From assembly GCA_946894095.1 (NCBI GenBank), contig OX335642.1, forward strand, positions 29,027,021 through 29,091,020: 64,000 nt of DNA, written 5' to 3'. The notes under the pieces were generated by a model. It had not been told where the DNA came from. It made no database searches and worked only from the letters and a program-made list of their open reading frames with translations. Below are positions 53,101 through 62,540 of this stretch, piece after piece. Position 1 is the first letter of the stretch; every line of letters begins with the position of its first letter. A program made the position numbers and the translations under genes. This stretch comes from Incurvaria masculella. Lineage: Eukaryota > Arthropoda > Insecta > Lepidoptera > Incurvariidae.

Positions 53101-56100
53101 AGATTCATCAAACTATACAGCATTCATTAAATCTTTATTAACCGCCGAAGAATCCCGATTTAAAGGAATTAATGTTACTTTTGTATCTGTTTCAAAGAAA
53201 AAGACAAGCTCCGTGATGAGGAAGATGCAACATGTCCACAAAAACGATAATGTGCATAGTGTATGATTTGGCAAGATTTACGATTTTTTTTTTATTACAA
53301 AACGACTTATACCTAAAAAGTAAACCACGACCGCTGGTGTCAAAAATGTAACTAAACCAAATAGATTATAAATCTTGATTAAATCTTTTTAAGATGTTCT
53401 TACTTTATCATTGCGTAATCCACCTCCAAAGTTATTGTATAAAACGCGCGAAAAATTCGAACTTTCAGATCTTATAACTTAGAAACCAAACACAATTTTA
53501 CAATGCCAACGGTCATCAGACATCCAGTTCGATCAAATAAAGCTATTTTGAGCAAAATTTGGGATCTCTGACAAGAAATATGGGCGTGTATAAGCGGGAT
53601 GGGCCACCTTAAATATTCAAGCTGAATTTTCTTTTTATGAGGTATCGAAACATGAATATGATTCCTAGCTACAGTTGACAACAAATTTCAAATTGGATAT
53701 CAATAAATGCAAAGATTTTGAGATAAGACCCGCGGTACGTATGAAAACTAGACTCCATTATATAATAACCACAAATGAATATTTGATAGGTGAAAAGAGG
53801 CAATAATAACAGTATACAGATAGACACATGCCTGTGGATCATGATCCGTGATGTCTGACTCTTCGTCAGGAGAAGGCGCGTCATTTGTTAGAAGGGTGTT
53901 GGGTTCGTGAGCAGCGTTCTCCAGGTCGTGAAATCGGACTCCACCTTTGTGGCGCTTCATGGTGTCTGTTGAAAATTATCACATTATAGTATACTCAAAT
54001 CATATTTTTTTTTTTTTTTTTGTAAGGGGTTTTGTCTAAAAATAAGTTTTACATGTTAGTGTGTTTGGGCTAGATTAGGGCGGGTGTAATCAAAATAATA
54101 CTTGTGATATTGGGATGGGATGAATTAAAATAAAATAATAAATGTGTACAATTCTGTAAATTATATATTTTTTTATATCTTTTGATTTATTAACTCCACT
54201 TATACAATTGCATTCAAAATGTTAGACGTACAGAAAATTCCATTATCTCCTAATGTAAAGAATATTCCCAAAATACAAAAGTTTACCTGGGTCATTTGCC
54301 GGCGAATCATCCTTTAGCATCGTCCTTATCTTCTCCAACAATACATCGTCCTTGAGCAGTCCTTTCTCATTAGCTTCCAACAATTCCTCCAGCTCTTCGG
54401 AAGAATCATCGCCGATGTAGGCACACTCCTGGAGGTGTTTATGTCCTCGGATCATAGTGAGCGAAGCACCTGGCCATCTGTAGTCACGAGAGAATAATCG
54501 TAGTAGATTTGTGAAGTCAAAATTCGCTTTCAAACAACAGTTATTTACTATTACAGCTTCTACAGATCGGATAGCATGAATTTGGTAATAATTATACATA
54601 CATTTAGTCTACCCAAGGAATATGCATGGTTAATTAGAAGATACCAAGCAAGTTAATTTTCCGTTTGTACGTAAATTTTGAGATGGCGGCATGTTCAATG
54701 CTATCATTATTTAGTAACTTAGTGAGTCCACAGACCTGGCATGCAAGCCACGCGCAGACATGGGGTCAAAATCGTCTCGATAGACTAACTATGGAAAGAG
54801 ACCACGTATATATTTTTTCCCTTTTTAAACCAATTTAAAATGGCATTTTGAAATTGATCACTATCAGTGGGTAAAACTATTTTGGGTCGACTAACTCAGT
54901 ATGGTCAGAACAGAAGCAGGTTAATAACTATAATTAAAGTTGAATTACCACAAAAATGTTCTCTTATATTACTGAGTGTCTTTTCTATCACCTCATTACA
55001 CGCAATTATATAAGCAATTATATTGTAAACTTTCTAATGATCCTTAATGTGTTTTTTTTAGTTCGGCAGTCAACATAAAAACGTCCGCTCATCTAGTACG
55101 TAGGAACTTCAAATCATCGGGCCCTCATAGAGGTAAAAGTTCCGATGCTCCTCAATATCATCCCGCAGGGTGAGGTACCGTGTCACGCTTCGCGGCACCA
55201 GGACGCGGCCCCTCAGGGAGCCTCTCTTGGAGTCCGTAACCACGAAATTCTGGAGTAGTCAGAAGCCCCAGTACTCCTTTAAGTCGTCTTGTAAGATGAG
55301 ATCGCGCGGAATTCTGACGGTTACTTGATCGCGGGTGATAAGAGCTTCTCACCTGACGCAAGTGGAGACGGTGACCACAGAGCCCTCGAGAAGGTAAAAG
55401 CCCCAATACTCCTTCATGTCGTCCTGCAGGGTTAAGTAGCGCGTCATGCTGACCGGCACCAGGTCGCGGGAGATGAGAGGCTGCTCAGACACCAGGAAAG
55501 CGTTGAATGTAGCGTTGGAGCGGACAACTTGACGCTATAGAGGAAAATAATAGATACATAACACGAATCCCACAATTCAATTAGTTACCATATACCAACC
55601 AAAATGTCTGTTGAAAGTGTAAGGGGGCGCAGTAAATTTCCATCAGGTATTTGTGACGCATGTCTATATTTCTGAAGATATTCGATGGATGAAATGTGAT
55701 GGAAACTCCTATGATCAATATGTCAGAATCAGAACAATTTACAACTCTACTAAAAAAAGATTTGGCGGTGAAAGATCTGACTTAAATCCTCCTGGTGAGA
55801 AGCCTACAAAGAAGGAGAAGGAGGAAAATGTTAGCATGCTAAAGCCTATGTAGGAAGGGTCGAAGTGAATTGATAGCTTTCCCAGTTTTGTATTTATTTA
55901 TTTAATCATAAAAATTGGCAGAATTCTCTCTTGAGAGAATTGCCTTGCCAAATCGGTTAAATTTAATTTTCATGGATTATTCCATTCGATTCTATTCTAC
56001 ATACTCTATCGACCTGACATCGGGTGAAGAAGGTAACCTACCTGGCACCATGTGGTTGAGATTTTGTTGTCGATCATTCGCATGTCCGTCATTCCGACAG

Positions 56101-57363
56101 GGTACATTTGTCCGGAGAACACGCGGTATCTGAAAAAGAACAATACCAGTGTTTTATTTTCTCCTGTATAGCGCGACAAACTTTGTGATTGGCAAATTGG
56201 GGCATCAAAATGAGCTCAGGTTCCCATCAGCGATGAGCCATTCAGAGAAACCGTCTTATCTAATAAGAATTTTCAACATGATTTAAAAAAAAGGAATTGA
56301 TTAAGAACCAATCAAATTTACTTATGGCAGGCCTTCTCGCTCAACTCCCATAAACACGTGGAAGGAAGATCATGCGCATATTTCTAGTCCGCTATCTAAA
56401 ATTAGGCGCAAAGCTTGTTGACCATTGGTATTGTAAAATTGTGTTTGGTTACTAAGTTAAATGGTCCGGAAGCTCGTTTTTTTCGCGCGTTTTATGCAAT
56501 AAGTTTGGACATGGATTTCTCATGGCACGACACACGGCCATTTTTTTACCACAGAAAGGAAAGGAACAAAGGGTTATGTTGGCTTTACCCGGACCATCGC
56601 CGTATGTACGTCTTCTTATGTATCGACTTGGATGGCTAATACCACACACACCGTCATATTAGCCCAATACACCGCATTCCTGAAAAAAATGGTGACATGC
56701 GAGGACCTTCCCTTTATGAGCACGGCAACATTGAACTTTATGGAAAACACCCGCAAAATTAGGTGCCATGTCAGGACCTTCCCTTTATGAGCACGGCAAC
56801 ATTGAACTTTATGGAAAACACGGACAATACTTCGTTTCCGTTTGGACCATCTGTTCACCCAGAGTGATGGTATCAACTAAGGCCTTATTTATACCTCTGT
56901 AGCCCAGTGGCGCGTCGTCTTGTCTGAGCGCGGTTAAGTTCTAGGTGCGTGACCGTTATTAACCCTTGAGGCTGGTCGTGGATCGGATTCCACATAAAAC
57001 GTGGAGGACGTATGTCCCCTTCCTTACTTACTAGAATGAATGAACGATGTTCGAAGCGGCAATGAAAATTATTCATCCAGTTCAATGAAGCCGAGCAATA
57101 TAAGGAAGGTGTGTTAGGCAGTCGGTTTGGTATAGCTATCCATGACCTGTTACATAAAACAATAATAGGGCAAGGGGGCCGTGCCACGAACCTCAAGTAA
57201 ATAGGTATTAATATGAACAGCACTGGCACGATGGTAACGAGGAGCAGAAGTCGGAGCGCCCTTAAGGGTCCTTTCACACAGGACCTCTGTCCGTACACGC
57301 TGGCCTGGCGGGCGGGGGCTGGCGGCGGTCGGCGCCTGGGACCTTCCAGGCGGAACTCGCCCC
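38038..57363 (-). CDS. APD1-4_N/M (DUF4792/DUF4793)-like two-pass membrane protein (gene span)
   Basis: Thirteen coding exons found, about 765 codons; the first coding exon is missing. Predicted topology: basic cytosolic start, membrane segment LLLLVTIVPVLFILIPIYL, a large outer domain with many N-glycosylation sequons (NAT, NGT, NYT, NQT, NKT, NVT, NET, NYT), then a C-terminal membrane segment IYLACVVAVPFLVVVFAF ending the protein. Parts with YWGFYLLEGSVVTVSTCVRW and ITYTVPANGYYFFVF resemble the N and M domains of the APD1-4 family. Plant APD proteins end in a RING finger; none is encoded here, so ubiquitin ligase activity is not expected. A charged, Glu/Lys-rich region of some 300 residues separates the two domains, with an RRKRR cluster that might be a protease site. 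Function unknown. Confidence 0.75.
38517..38733 (-). mobile_element. SINE fragment in APD-like intron
   Basis: Shared body, minus strand, ends in the taagtaatagtggaagggg block; head absent. Confidence 0.65.
39261..39811. mobile_element. Long-inverted-repeat element, copy 1
   Basis: About 550 bp. Left arm tccgggaggtcacgac... and right arm ...gtcgcgacctcct are inverted repeats for about 130 bp (both include aaatggctgaa and ccaagtggttgcgtta). AT-rich middle. Gives the empty site for the insertion in copy 2. Confidence 0.8.
39820..40640. other. Spacer between the two long-inverted-repeat copies
   Basis: No gene. Includes a ggggggagggggggaaggg purine tract near 40231-40250. Confidence 0.4.
40643..41685. 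mobile_element. Long-inverted-repeat element, copy 2, with nested MITE
   Basis: Same arms as copy 1; split by the 542-bp MITE at 40864-41405. Without it the copy is about 497 bp. Confidence 0.8.
40864..41405 (+). mobile_element. 542-bp TTAA MITE, copy c (nested)
   Basis: Flanked by TTAA at 40860-40863 and 41406-41409. The uninterrupted copy 1 reads atacctaaagtt at this point, so the pre-insertion site had a single TTAA-like tetramer. Confidence 0.9.
42090..42492 (-). mobile_element. SINE, tRNA-headed, full length
   Basis: T run, shared body, then ggagcagctcgcattcgtga and a head ending ccgcgccactaggctacga. The best tRNA-headed copy in minus orientation (about 400 bp). Confidence 0.88.
42537..42655 (-). 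repeat. GGTTCCGTACC-type repeat, fragment
   Basis: Only the gcgagtcggactcgcacac end and following blocks. Confidence 0.6.
42829..43178 (-). repeat. GGTTCCGTACC-type repeat, copy d, with expanded microsatellite
   Basis: Complete copy; its tetranucleotide tract (43062-43138, ggac units) is much longer than in other copies. It ends only about 17 bases from an APD-like exon. Confidence 0.8.
43062..43138. repeat. GGAC microsatellite
   Basis: About 18 tetramers with a few aga/gaag interruptions. Confidence 0.9.
43195..43375 (-). CDS. APD-like exon (M domain end)
   Basis: VPANGYYFFVFNSENEVQEN ... YDVRRALLECRNYTERCEIP ... FFSAEK. Phase 2 to 0, acceptor cacaccag, donor aag|GTAACT. Confidence 0.88.
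43376..44567 (-). other. APD-like intron with one SINE
   Basis: Nothing but AT-rich DNA and the SINE at 44121-44493. Confidence 0.5.
44121..44493 (+). mobile_element. SINE, 5S-headed, full length
   Basis: Head cagtggcccagtggcgcgac, then gctctccgaagttaagcaac; 5S box C is partly deleted (cttgtgacc). Shared body and A tail follow. Confidence 0.87.
44568..44797 (-). CDS. APD-like exon (M domain start)
   Basis: GLEPDGYAEDHQVVNETTAN ... WSSFSSSEEALLECEGLILN ... HNAITYT. Phase 0 to 2, acceptor actcccag, donor atac|GTGAGT. CpG-rich. Confidence 0.88.
44823..45255 (+). mobile_element. SINE, tRNA-headed, full length
   Basis: Head cgactcgtaacctagttgcg and B box gggttcaaatcc; shared body; A-rich tail. 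Begins only 26 bases from the exon on its left. Confidence 0.87.
45620..45735 (-). CDS. APD-like exon
   Basis: KRRAANEQARVKRELLIKQA FQKS... to NSALEE: helical, charged. Phase 1 to 0, acceptor ttctag, donor gag|GTTGGT, which is weak but required by phase. Confidence 0.78.
46131..46263 (-). CDS. APD-like exon
   Basis: ARITTVRSELKEELSEAEAE to EETRKDEQR, predicted coiled coil. Phase 0 to 1, acceptor atttaag, donor agaa|GTGAGT. Confidence 0.75.
46400..46715 (-). mobile_element. Very degenerate SINE
   Basis: Weak matches to the shared body (tattgggct, agcacgactgg, gatggaaatacgg). Confidence 0.35.
46946..47176 (-). CDS. APD-like exon
   Basis: 77 codons, ISEERKTLGFTGVKEGTYLS ... SRRRNVTDAEPQDEKQ. 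Acceptor atattacag, donor cag|GTAAAC, phase 0 both ends. Confidence 0.8.
47177..48368 (-). other. APD-like intron, AT-rich part
   Basis: Nothing recognised. Confidence 0.4.
48369..48700 (+). mobile_element. Helitron-like element, 5' part
   Basis: Begins tatcctactaatattataaa and has the (atgg)n tract, as in many lepidopteran Helitron-like copies; ends in a GC-rich tract with a g run at 48677-48687 and no clear CTAG end. Confidence 0.5.
48404..48445 (+). repeat. ATGG microsatellite
   Basis: About ten units. Confidence 0.9.
48927..49893 (+). mobile_element. Non-autonomous Helitron, 967 bp
   Basis: A|TCTATACTAATAA... at left, ...ccgcagCTAG|T at right, with a small cccg/cggg hairpin just before the end (49867-49882). 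No Rep/helicase. Carries a segment (49335-49740) also found alone at 25.1-25.6 kb. Confidence 0.72.
50293..50497 (-). mobile_element. tRNA-headed SINE, body deleted
   Basis: Head intact (minus: B box gggttcaaatcctcg); most of the shared body missing. Confidence 0.75.
50500..51140 (-). pseudogene. Decayed non-LTR reverse transcriptase
   Basis: Minus strand has QYGFRKERSTGDLL, then VPQGSVLSP and IFINDLLSL, then SYANDST where the catalytic YADD should be. Frames are broken and stops occur. Jockey/CR1-like by these motifs. No activity expected. Confidence 0.72.
51141..51925 (-). other. APD-like intron, nothing recognised
   Basis: AT-rich. Confidence 0.4.
51926..52225 (-). CDS. APD-like exon
   Basis: 100 codons, LDDQLIISQKLRECSYWYDH ... 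to DSAKPLAS, with sequons NTT, NGT, NYT, NQT. Acceptor ggttacag, donor tct|GTGAGT. Phase 0 at its start does not fit the phase-1 end of the exon before it, so a short exon is probably missing between them. Confidence 0.72.
52226..52883 (-). other. APD-like intron with a degenerate SINE
   Basis: A decayed shared body is visible around 52600-52690. No exon that would fix the phase was found. Confidence 0.35.
52884..53076 (-). CDS. APD-like exon
   Basis: ELRQILERLHAKRRAGGMQE ... LNYVPPAHLMSLPALHRHRD ... RRWISFN. Acceptor tgcacacag, donor aacg|GTAAGT, phase 0 to 1. Confidence 0.8.
53189..53608 (-). mobile_element. 542-bp MITE, copy d, truncated
   Basis: About 420 bp remain; only the end next to TTAA (53609-53612) is intact. 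Confidence 0.8.
53832..53965 (-). CDS. APD-like exon with GC donor
   Basis: TMKRHKGGVRFHDLENAAHE ... ESDITDHDPQ. Acceptor tttcaacag, phase 1 to 0. The donor that fits is cag|GCATGT, a GC-AG intron. Confidence 0.78.
54287..54477 (-). CDS. APD-like exon (N domain end)
   Basis: WPGASLTMIRGHKHLQECAY, then SEELEELLEANEKGLLKDDV, to PANDP. Phase 2 to 1, acceptor gactacag, donor ccag|GTAAAC. GASLTMIRG with a following Cys is typical of the APD N domain. Confidence 0.88.
54488..55112 (-). other. APD-like intron, nothing recognised
   Basis: AT-rich. Confidence 0.4.
55113..55213 (-). pseudogene. Degenerate tandem exon copy 3
   Basis: Reads LVPRSVTRYLTLRDDIEEHR then NFYLYEGPMI and a stop; clear match to the functional exon at 55353-55534 but frame-limited. 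Confidence 0.75.
55233..55349 (-). pseudogene. Degenerate tandem exon copy 2
   Basis: Reads LITRDQVTVRIPRDLILQDD then LKEYWGF and an in-frame stop. Begins immediately after the donor of the functional exon. Confidence 0.78.
55353..55534 (-). CDS. APD-like exon (N domain core)
   Basis: RQVVRSNATFNAFLVSEQPL, then RDLVPVSMTRYLTLQDDMKE, then YWGFYLLEGSVVTVSTCV. Acceptor cctctatag, donor tcag|GTGAGA, phase 0 to 2. Confidence 0.88.
56042..56129 (-). CDS. APD-like exon
   Basis: YRVFSGQMYPVGMTDMRMID to TTWCQ. Acceptor ttctttttcag, donor cag|GTAGGT, phase 2 to 0. MTDMRxID is a conserved block in this family. Confidence 0.88.
56330..56525 (+). mobile_element. 542-bp MITE, copy e, degenerate fragment
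   Basis: Recognisable from attgtaaaattgtgtttggt and cgcgcgttttatgcaataa; ends lost. Confidence 0.6.
56625..56883 (-). mobile_element. SINE with internal duplication
   Basis: The block gaccttccctttatgagcac through aactttatggaaaacac occurs twice in direct order (56702-56750 and 56776-56822). Confidence 0.7.
56888..57168 (+). mobile_element. SINE, 5S-headed, degenerate
   Basis: Head ctctgtagcccagtggcgcg and a decayed gcggttaagttctaggtgcgtgacc-like region (5S box); A tail ends 24 bases from the APD-like exon at 57192. Confidence 0.68.
57192..57363 (-). CDS. APD-like exon encoding the first membrane segment
   Basis: EFRLEGPRRRPPPAPARQAS, then VYGQRSCVKGPLRALR and the membrane segment to IPIYLR. 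Acceptor cgttttcacag, donor ttgag|GTTCGT, phase 1 to 2. It has no methionine upstream in frame, so the start codon is on an earlier exon. Confidence 0.82.
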
Positions 57364-57650
57364 CTGTGAAAACGACCTGCGTTTAGATCCAGTTGCCAAT
57401 GAAGCAAGGAAACTTTGATTAAAGAAAGGGAGCCGTAAAAAATAACGACTCGAACTGCCCTACTAGTGAACCGTCGCTATTACTCCGGTATTTCTAGCTA
57501 GAAGTACACCGCCTTTAATAGTGGTATTTTTGATAGCTAGAAATACCCAAGTAATAGTGATGGTATAAATGTTTATTAGTTCCGTGTTACGGGTGGCAAG
57601 AAGGAAGGGTGGCGCCGCCTCCATATATACCTATTATCTCTTAAGAACGA

Positions 57651-57997
57651 CCCGTAAGCAATGACCCCAAACGTAGTTTACTAATCATTTTAAAAAAGCT
57701 GTTCCAATTTGCATGATATTTGGTATCTAATATTCATCAGTAAATATCTGTGTCTGCACGTTTTTGTTTTGCTGAAAAATCTAAAGCAAGTCAAATAACT
57801 GGCAAAATAAAATCGTCATACAATGTTTTCTCTTCTGTGTGACACAGGATACATATTTCGAAAATACGGATACGTGCAGACATAGATATTTATTGCTTGA
57901 TATTAAATCCCAAATATTAAGCAAATTGGAAAAGAGGCTTTCAAATTATTAGTAAACTACGTTTGTATGTGGAGCGTAATTTTCTGATGCTTACGGG
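57651..57997. mobile_element. 347-bp element with long inverted ends
   Basis: CCCGTAAGCA ends, and an inner inverted repeat of about 90 bp (acgtagtttactaat, caatttgcatgatatttgg, aatatctgtgtctgcacg). Non-coding. Confidence 0.75.
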
Positions 57998-58064
57998 CCG
58001 ACCTTAAGATATATTTTCAAATGCGACGACGCTGAAATGTAGCATTTTCTCAACGACCTGCCTA

Positions 58065-58218
58065 TCTACTCATGAGATTCTCACCTTTGAGTCGCCGATA
58101 AGTCACTGGTGACTCACTATTTAATCACAAAAATTTGTTCGTGGCTGTCATTTCATGACTACAAAGTTATGTGAGTCTTCCAGTCACCAGTACCCACAGG
58201 TGAGAATCTCATGAGTAG
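58065..58218. mobile_element. 154-bp miniature element
   Basis: Perfect inverted ends TCTACTCATGAGATTCTCAC. A relative occurs at 63687-63778. Confidence 0.72.
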
Positions 58219-58329
58219 ACCCCCTGCAACCCTCACAATATTTGAACATGGGGACTTAATCAATAACGTTCCGATCTCAGCCGCACCTAACATCCTCCCC
58301 TTTCAGAATATGCTTCGAAATACGCGCAG

Positions 58330-58450
58330 GGTGTTAGCGGTTGCAATAAATATCAAATTAACGTATCGGCGCGCGCGGGTCGCGTGACGTACGCGTGCCG
58401 CCGCCATTTGCAATTTTGCGACAGTTGCCATTTTTAATGCCACCTTATCT
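58330..58450 (-). promoter_or_regulatory. Possible promoter of the APD-like gene
   Basis: A CpG-rich island in AT-rich DNA. On the minus strand it has a caaatggcggcggc block and a tgacgtacgc-like site. An ATG here opens a short frame whose donor (cacgc|GTACGT) is in phase 0, not the phase 1 needed, so the first coding exon remains unassigned. Confidence 0.3.
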
Positions 58451-59332
58451 GTGCCACGCGCCGGATCAAACAATATTTCGTATGAATAAATATGAGTATG
58501 GATACCCGAAACGATGCGTTGAATACTCTATCAGTAAAAACTATTAATTTAGTTTAAGTTAGTTCACCATCATTGTAATTTGCCTTTAAAATAGGGTAGG
58601 CAGGTATCTACTTATTTAAAACTCACACTAAGTTATAAAATAAATTTTGACATTTAGAAGGTATGTAGAGTAGATACATAACTATAGTTGAAAAATTAAG
58701 ATCTCTGCTATAGGTAGGTAAATATGCACGGTTTTATTCTGTATCAGAAAATTAAAACAATGTAGGAAAACATTCTAACATATTTTCATACAAAATTCTA
58801 AGATTTCGATGAATTCGAAATGAAAAAGTTTGAGAACCGAAATCTTAGCTGACCCTTAATTTCTTTGATTAATTCTTTAATTATTTATATTTAGATGTCT
58901 GCCTTCATGGCCAAATCCGAAACTATAAGAATTAGCAAAAAAAACACTCAAAGGAGTAATGGCGGCCCTGTTTGATAAAAACTAATACGATTTGACCAAA
59001 TATTTCTAGCCGGTAAGTGAACGCGTTTATTTTGAGAAAAATAATACACGCTGTATCATTGAACCATCAAATAGTGTCGCATATAAGGAACAAATTCTGT
59101 GAAGCAACGTTAAATAGCAAAGTTAAGGAAAATTTCGATTTTTAATAAACTTTTCAGTTATTCTGACGTTACACGAACATTCAATGATCCAATTTTCTAC
59201 AATATATATATTTTTACTAAATATAGATCTATATTATGGCCTTTAACCGCGAAGAGATAATACAATTTGGAAATTAATATTTTAATTAGGTACTTATTCT
59301 GTCGTAAACTCAGAGCTTCCATCCAATGTGGA
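58451..59332. other. Gene-free AT-rich DNA
   Basis: Nothing recognised. Confidence 0.4.
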
Positions 59333-59745
59333 AGAAAACTGCTTATTTATCACGACAGGTGGTGTCTTGACAAGCACACCTAAAAGATCTGTCAAATCTG
59401 TCAGATACCATACAAAATCAAACTGAATTAATTTAAAAAAAAACTTTACTTAATTTGTGTAATTGAAACTAAGATTGAAACGACTTAATTTTCTCCATGT
59501 TATATATTCCGAAAATAAATTGTTCCTAACTATGCTAATCAAAAGAAGTATTTAGAAATAAATTATCATTAAAACATAACCTATAATATTTCGTTTCACA
59601 CTTTGTGCTGGTTTATGATATTTATATTTGTTAGAATACAAGCAAAATCTCTTCTTTTCCTCTAAACCTTACTCTAACTGCATCATGGAGTAGGTACATC
59701 TTTCATCTAAAATCTCGTAAATCACTTGACAGAAATGACAGGTGA
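59333..59745 (+). repeat. Dispersed 0.4-kb repeat, copy 2
   Basis: Same order and strand as 35479-35893. Confidence 0.7.
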
Positions 59746-60807
59746 GCTCGCTCATCTACATCTACAATAAGCTTTGAGTTTCTTCCCCATTATAAGCATA
59801 TTATAAGTTATTGAATCTATGCGCTTACCTTCCAAAGGCTCTAATTCCGAGTGAACCATTATTGTGTTATGGAGAAATTACAGCGTTCTTAAAACTTTTC
59901 ACTTTTTCGAACGTTCATCCACGAAGATATATCACTTGGCACACATTTTTCCACTGCACTCTACCTAAGTGTTTTTCGTTCCAGCTACATTGTGAAATTG
60001 TCCTGTAACATTTAACCGATAAGCTATGGCTCTTCTAGATCATTTTAAAACTTTAATAAATGTGTTAGGTATTTGATATTGGATTGGTTTAGATAAACAT
60101 ACAATGGTATTTTTTTACTCTAAAATGTAGAGAAAGTATAAATATTATATTATGAATATCAATTTGGCGAGTTTACATTGTGATATGCAGATCAAGCATG
60201 GTACGGTTTATCAGTATTTCAAGTATATTTGCATTTAATTAATATTACTAACACACCCATATCTGCAGTGACACGAGGCAGAATGGCAAACGCGCATACG
60301 ACAAAAGTAGGACCCAGTGTATTTAAAATGTGGTATTGACTAATTATTTTGTAACGTTTTCATAAAACAGTTAATCAGTTAATTTTGTATGTAAAATAAA
60401 AATGGAACAACAATGTGTATATACGAAGTATTAAATTATTTTTTGATATGTCAACCTTGGTACTAATCCAGTGTATTTAAAATGTTGTGCTATGTATGTA
60501 TTTATTATATTTATTATTTATTTTTTAATTTTATTTGTAAGTGTAATAAATATCCAACTCTATATGACTTGGATATTTGTTATGTTTTCGTAAATGTGTT
60601 TGAACAATATGTGTTCAGTTTGCGATACATCATCATTTCTGTTAATTTGATCCCGCTTTGAAAAATACAGCCTGTATATGCTTCCAATGATGTGAATTCC
60701 GTACACATAATCTACCTAGTTTCACACTTGAGCGTGAATATTGAAGCGTCGTAGACTCGTCCCGCTCTAACATCTCACACTGCACGATTTGCACGTGAAA
60801 CGGGCTG
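59746..60807. other. Gene-free AT-rich DNA
   Basis: Nothing recognised. Confidence 0.4.
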
Positions 60808-61155
60808 CCTACAAATATTGTAAATGTGAAAGTTTGTATGTTTGGATGTTTGCTACTCAATCACACAAAAACGGCCGAACGCTTTTGGATAAAATTTGGC
60901 AGTCATAGTTTTTTACCTGTATTAATACATAGGATACTTTTCGTGCCGAAAAAATATAGGTGAGATTATCAAAAATCCAAATATAGGACGTATGGATTTT
61001 AAATTAGGTTAGGTTAGGTTAGGTTAGTAGTAGTGTAATATATTCTATGTGTTATCCTGGACGAGCCTTTTGGGGTAATTTATATCCAGAAATAATTCAG
61101 CCGCACATCAGTCCAAAACGACATTGACCCGACCCGATCCGGGTACCTCAGCTAG
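60808..61155 (+). mobile_element. Helitron-like copy, about 350 bp
   Basis: Starts tacaaatattgtaaatgtga, ends gggtacctcagCTAG|T with a gacccgatccgggt hairpin before it. Confidence 0.6.
61004..61028 (+). repeat. Interstitial TTAGG tract
   Basis: Four TTAGG units and a partial fifth, the insect telomere repeat unit, inside the Helitron-like copy. Confidence 0.8.
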
Positions 61156-61782
61156 TTATAAATAAACACACGTGGAACGCCATCGAACCAGATCTTACCT
61201 ATACTGTGGTTTAATGACCCGACGCCAAAAATAAACAACCCGATTATTGAGCTCGGTCGAACTATTGACGATCACAGAATATAACAGTGATACTATTTTA
61301 ATTTAAAACATACTTCCTCATCGACTATCACATCACGAAGTGACCTGCTGATCCCAATATTATGTTTGTTCATAATGCAAATAAATATGTAGCATTATTT
61401 AATACCATTATATTTGAGTAATTCAATCCAAAACCGTCACTCAATCACCACTTTACTTACACGTAAAACTGACGAATATTTTTAGTGATAGATCTTTTAC
61501 GTAATTTAAATTATGATAGTTTCGCAAACGAGGATACTACGCTAATATATTTCGATGTTATCTCTGCGGCGGTCACTGCACGACTGTTGTTATGTAAGCA
61601 GCTGGATCGACTAATGTCTGCTAAGAAAACAAATAAATTATGTGATAACGACTTATTGCTATAGCTGTTGAGATAGTGTTGTGTTGACTTAAGTTAACGT
61701 AGGATCTTAGCTCTGGAATGTGAAAGCATTGTATTAGGCCTTGATTATATTTTAATACAAGTTCTCCCTAGACCACAAGCTG
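61156..61782. other. Gene-free
   Basis: Nothing recognised. Confidence 0.4.
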
Positions 61783-62144
61783 TTTAACAGCTCGTTGTTT
61801 AAGGGCTAGAGGACTTGCTTGCAGAGATCTTTTTTAGAATCCTCGCCTTCTCACTTTCTTTTTCATTCTGAATTGATTACGAATGCGAGCTGTTGATGGT
61901 TCAGAACCCATGTTAAACTGTACATCCCGTTCCCTTACTAGGCCGCCAGGGTTGGTATCAACGCATTGGGTGCAAATATGCCTAAAGCGGCAATGAAAAA
62001 TTGTCTGTGTTTTCCATCCAGTCCAATGTAACATAATGCTCATAAAGAGAAGATCCTGTCATGGCACCTTATTCCTTCGGGAATGTGGTATATTTAGCAC
62101 ATATTGGGTAGTGGTTTGCCATCCATATCAGGTTCAATAAAAAA
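61783..62144 (+). mobile_element. SINE, degenerate tRNA-type head
   Basis: Block gaatgcgagctgttgatggt and shared body, tail aataaaaaag. Head partly deleted. Confidence 0.65.
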
Positions 62145-62241
62145 GTGCATTCTTTCGGTCTTTCAGTCGAACTACCGAAAATTTTAATTTCAATAAAAAA
62201 TATTGTCATGTATTACCGACTGATTACCTAATTAATAGTTT

Positions 62242-62540
62242 TTGGGGTTCCGTACCCAAAGGGTGAAAACGGAACCCTATTACTAAGCCTCCGCCGTCCG
62301 TCCGTCCGTCCGTCCGTCTGTCACAGGGCTGTATCTCATGAACCGTAATAGGTAGGCAGCTGAAAATTTCACAGAATGTGTATTTATTTTGCCGCTATAA
62401 CAACAAATAGGCAAAATAAAAAAATAATAAAAAATAAAGGGGGGCCCCATACAAAAAACGTGATTTTTTGTGTTAAATCTTGTACAATAGTACGGAACCA
62501 TTCGTGTGCGAGTCCGACTCGCACTTGGCCGGTTTTTTAT
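62242..62540 (+). repeat. GGTTCCGTACC-type dispersed repeat, copy e
   Basis: Best-preserved plus copy: ggggttccgtacccaaaggg to gactcgcacttggccggttt. Confidence 0.85.

Noticed and set aside
58380..58430. ATG frame MATVAKLQMAAAR as APD-like first exon
   Set aside because: Its donor is phase 0 while the next exon needs phase 1; kept only as a possible promoter region.
59811..60008. Plus open frame of 65 codons
   Set aside because: No conserved pattern, AT-rich context, no splice partners.
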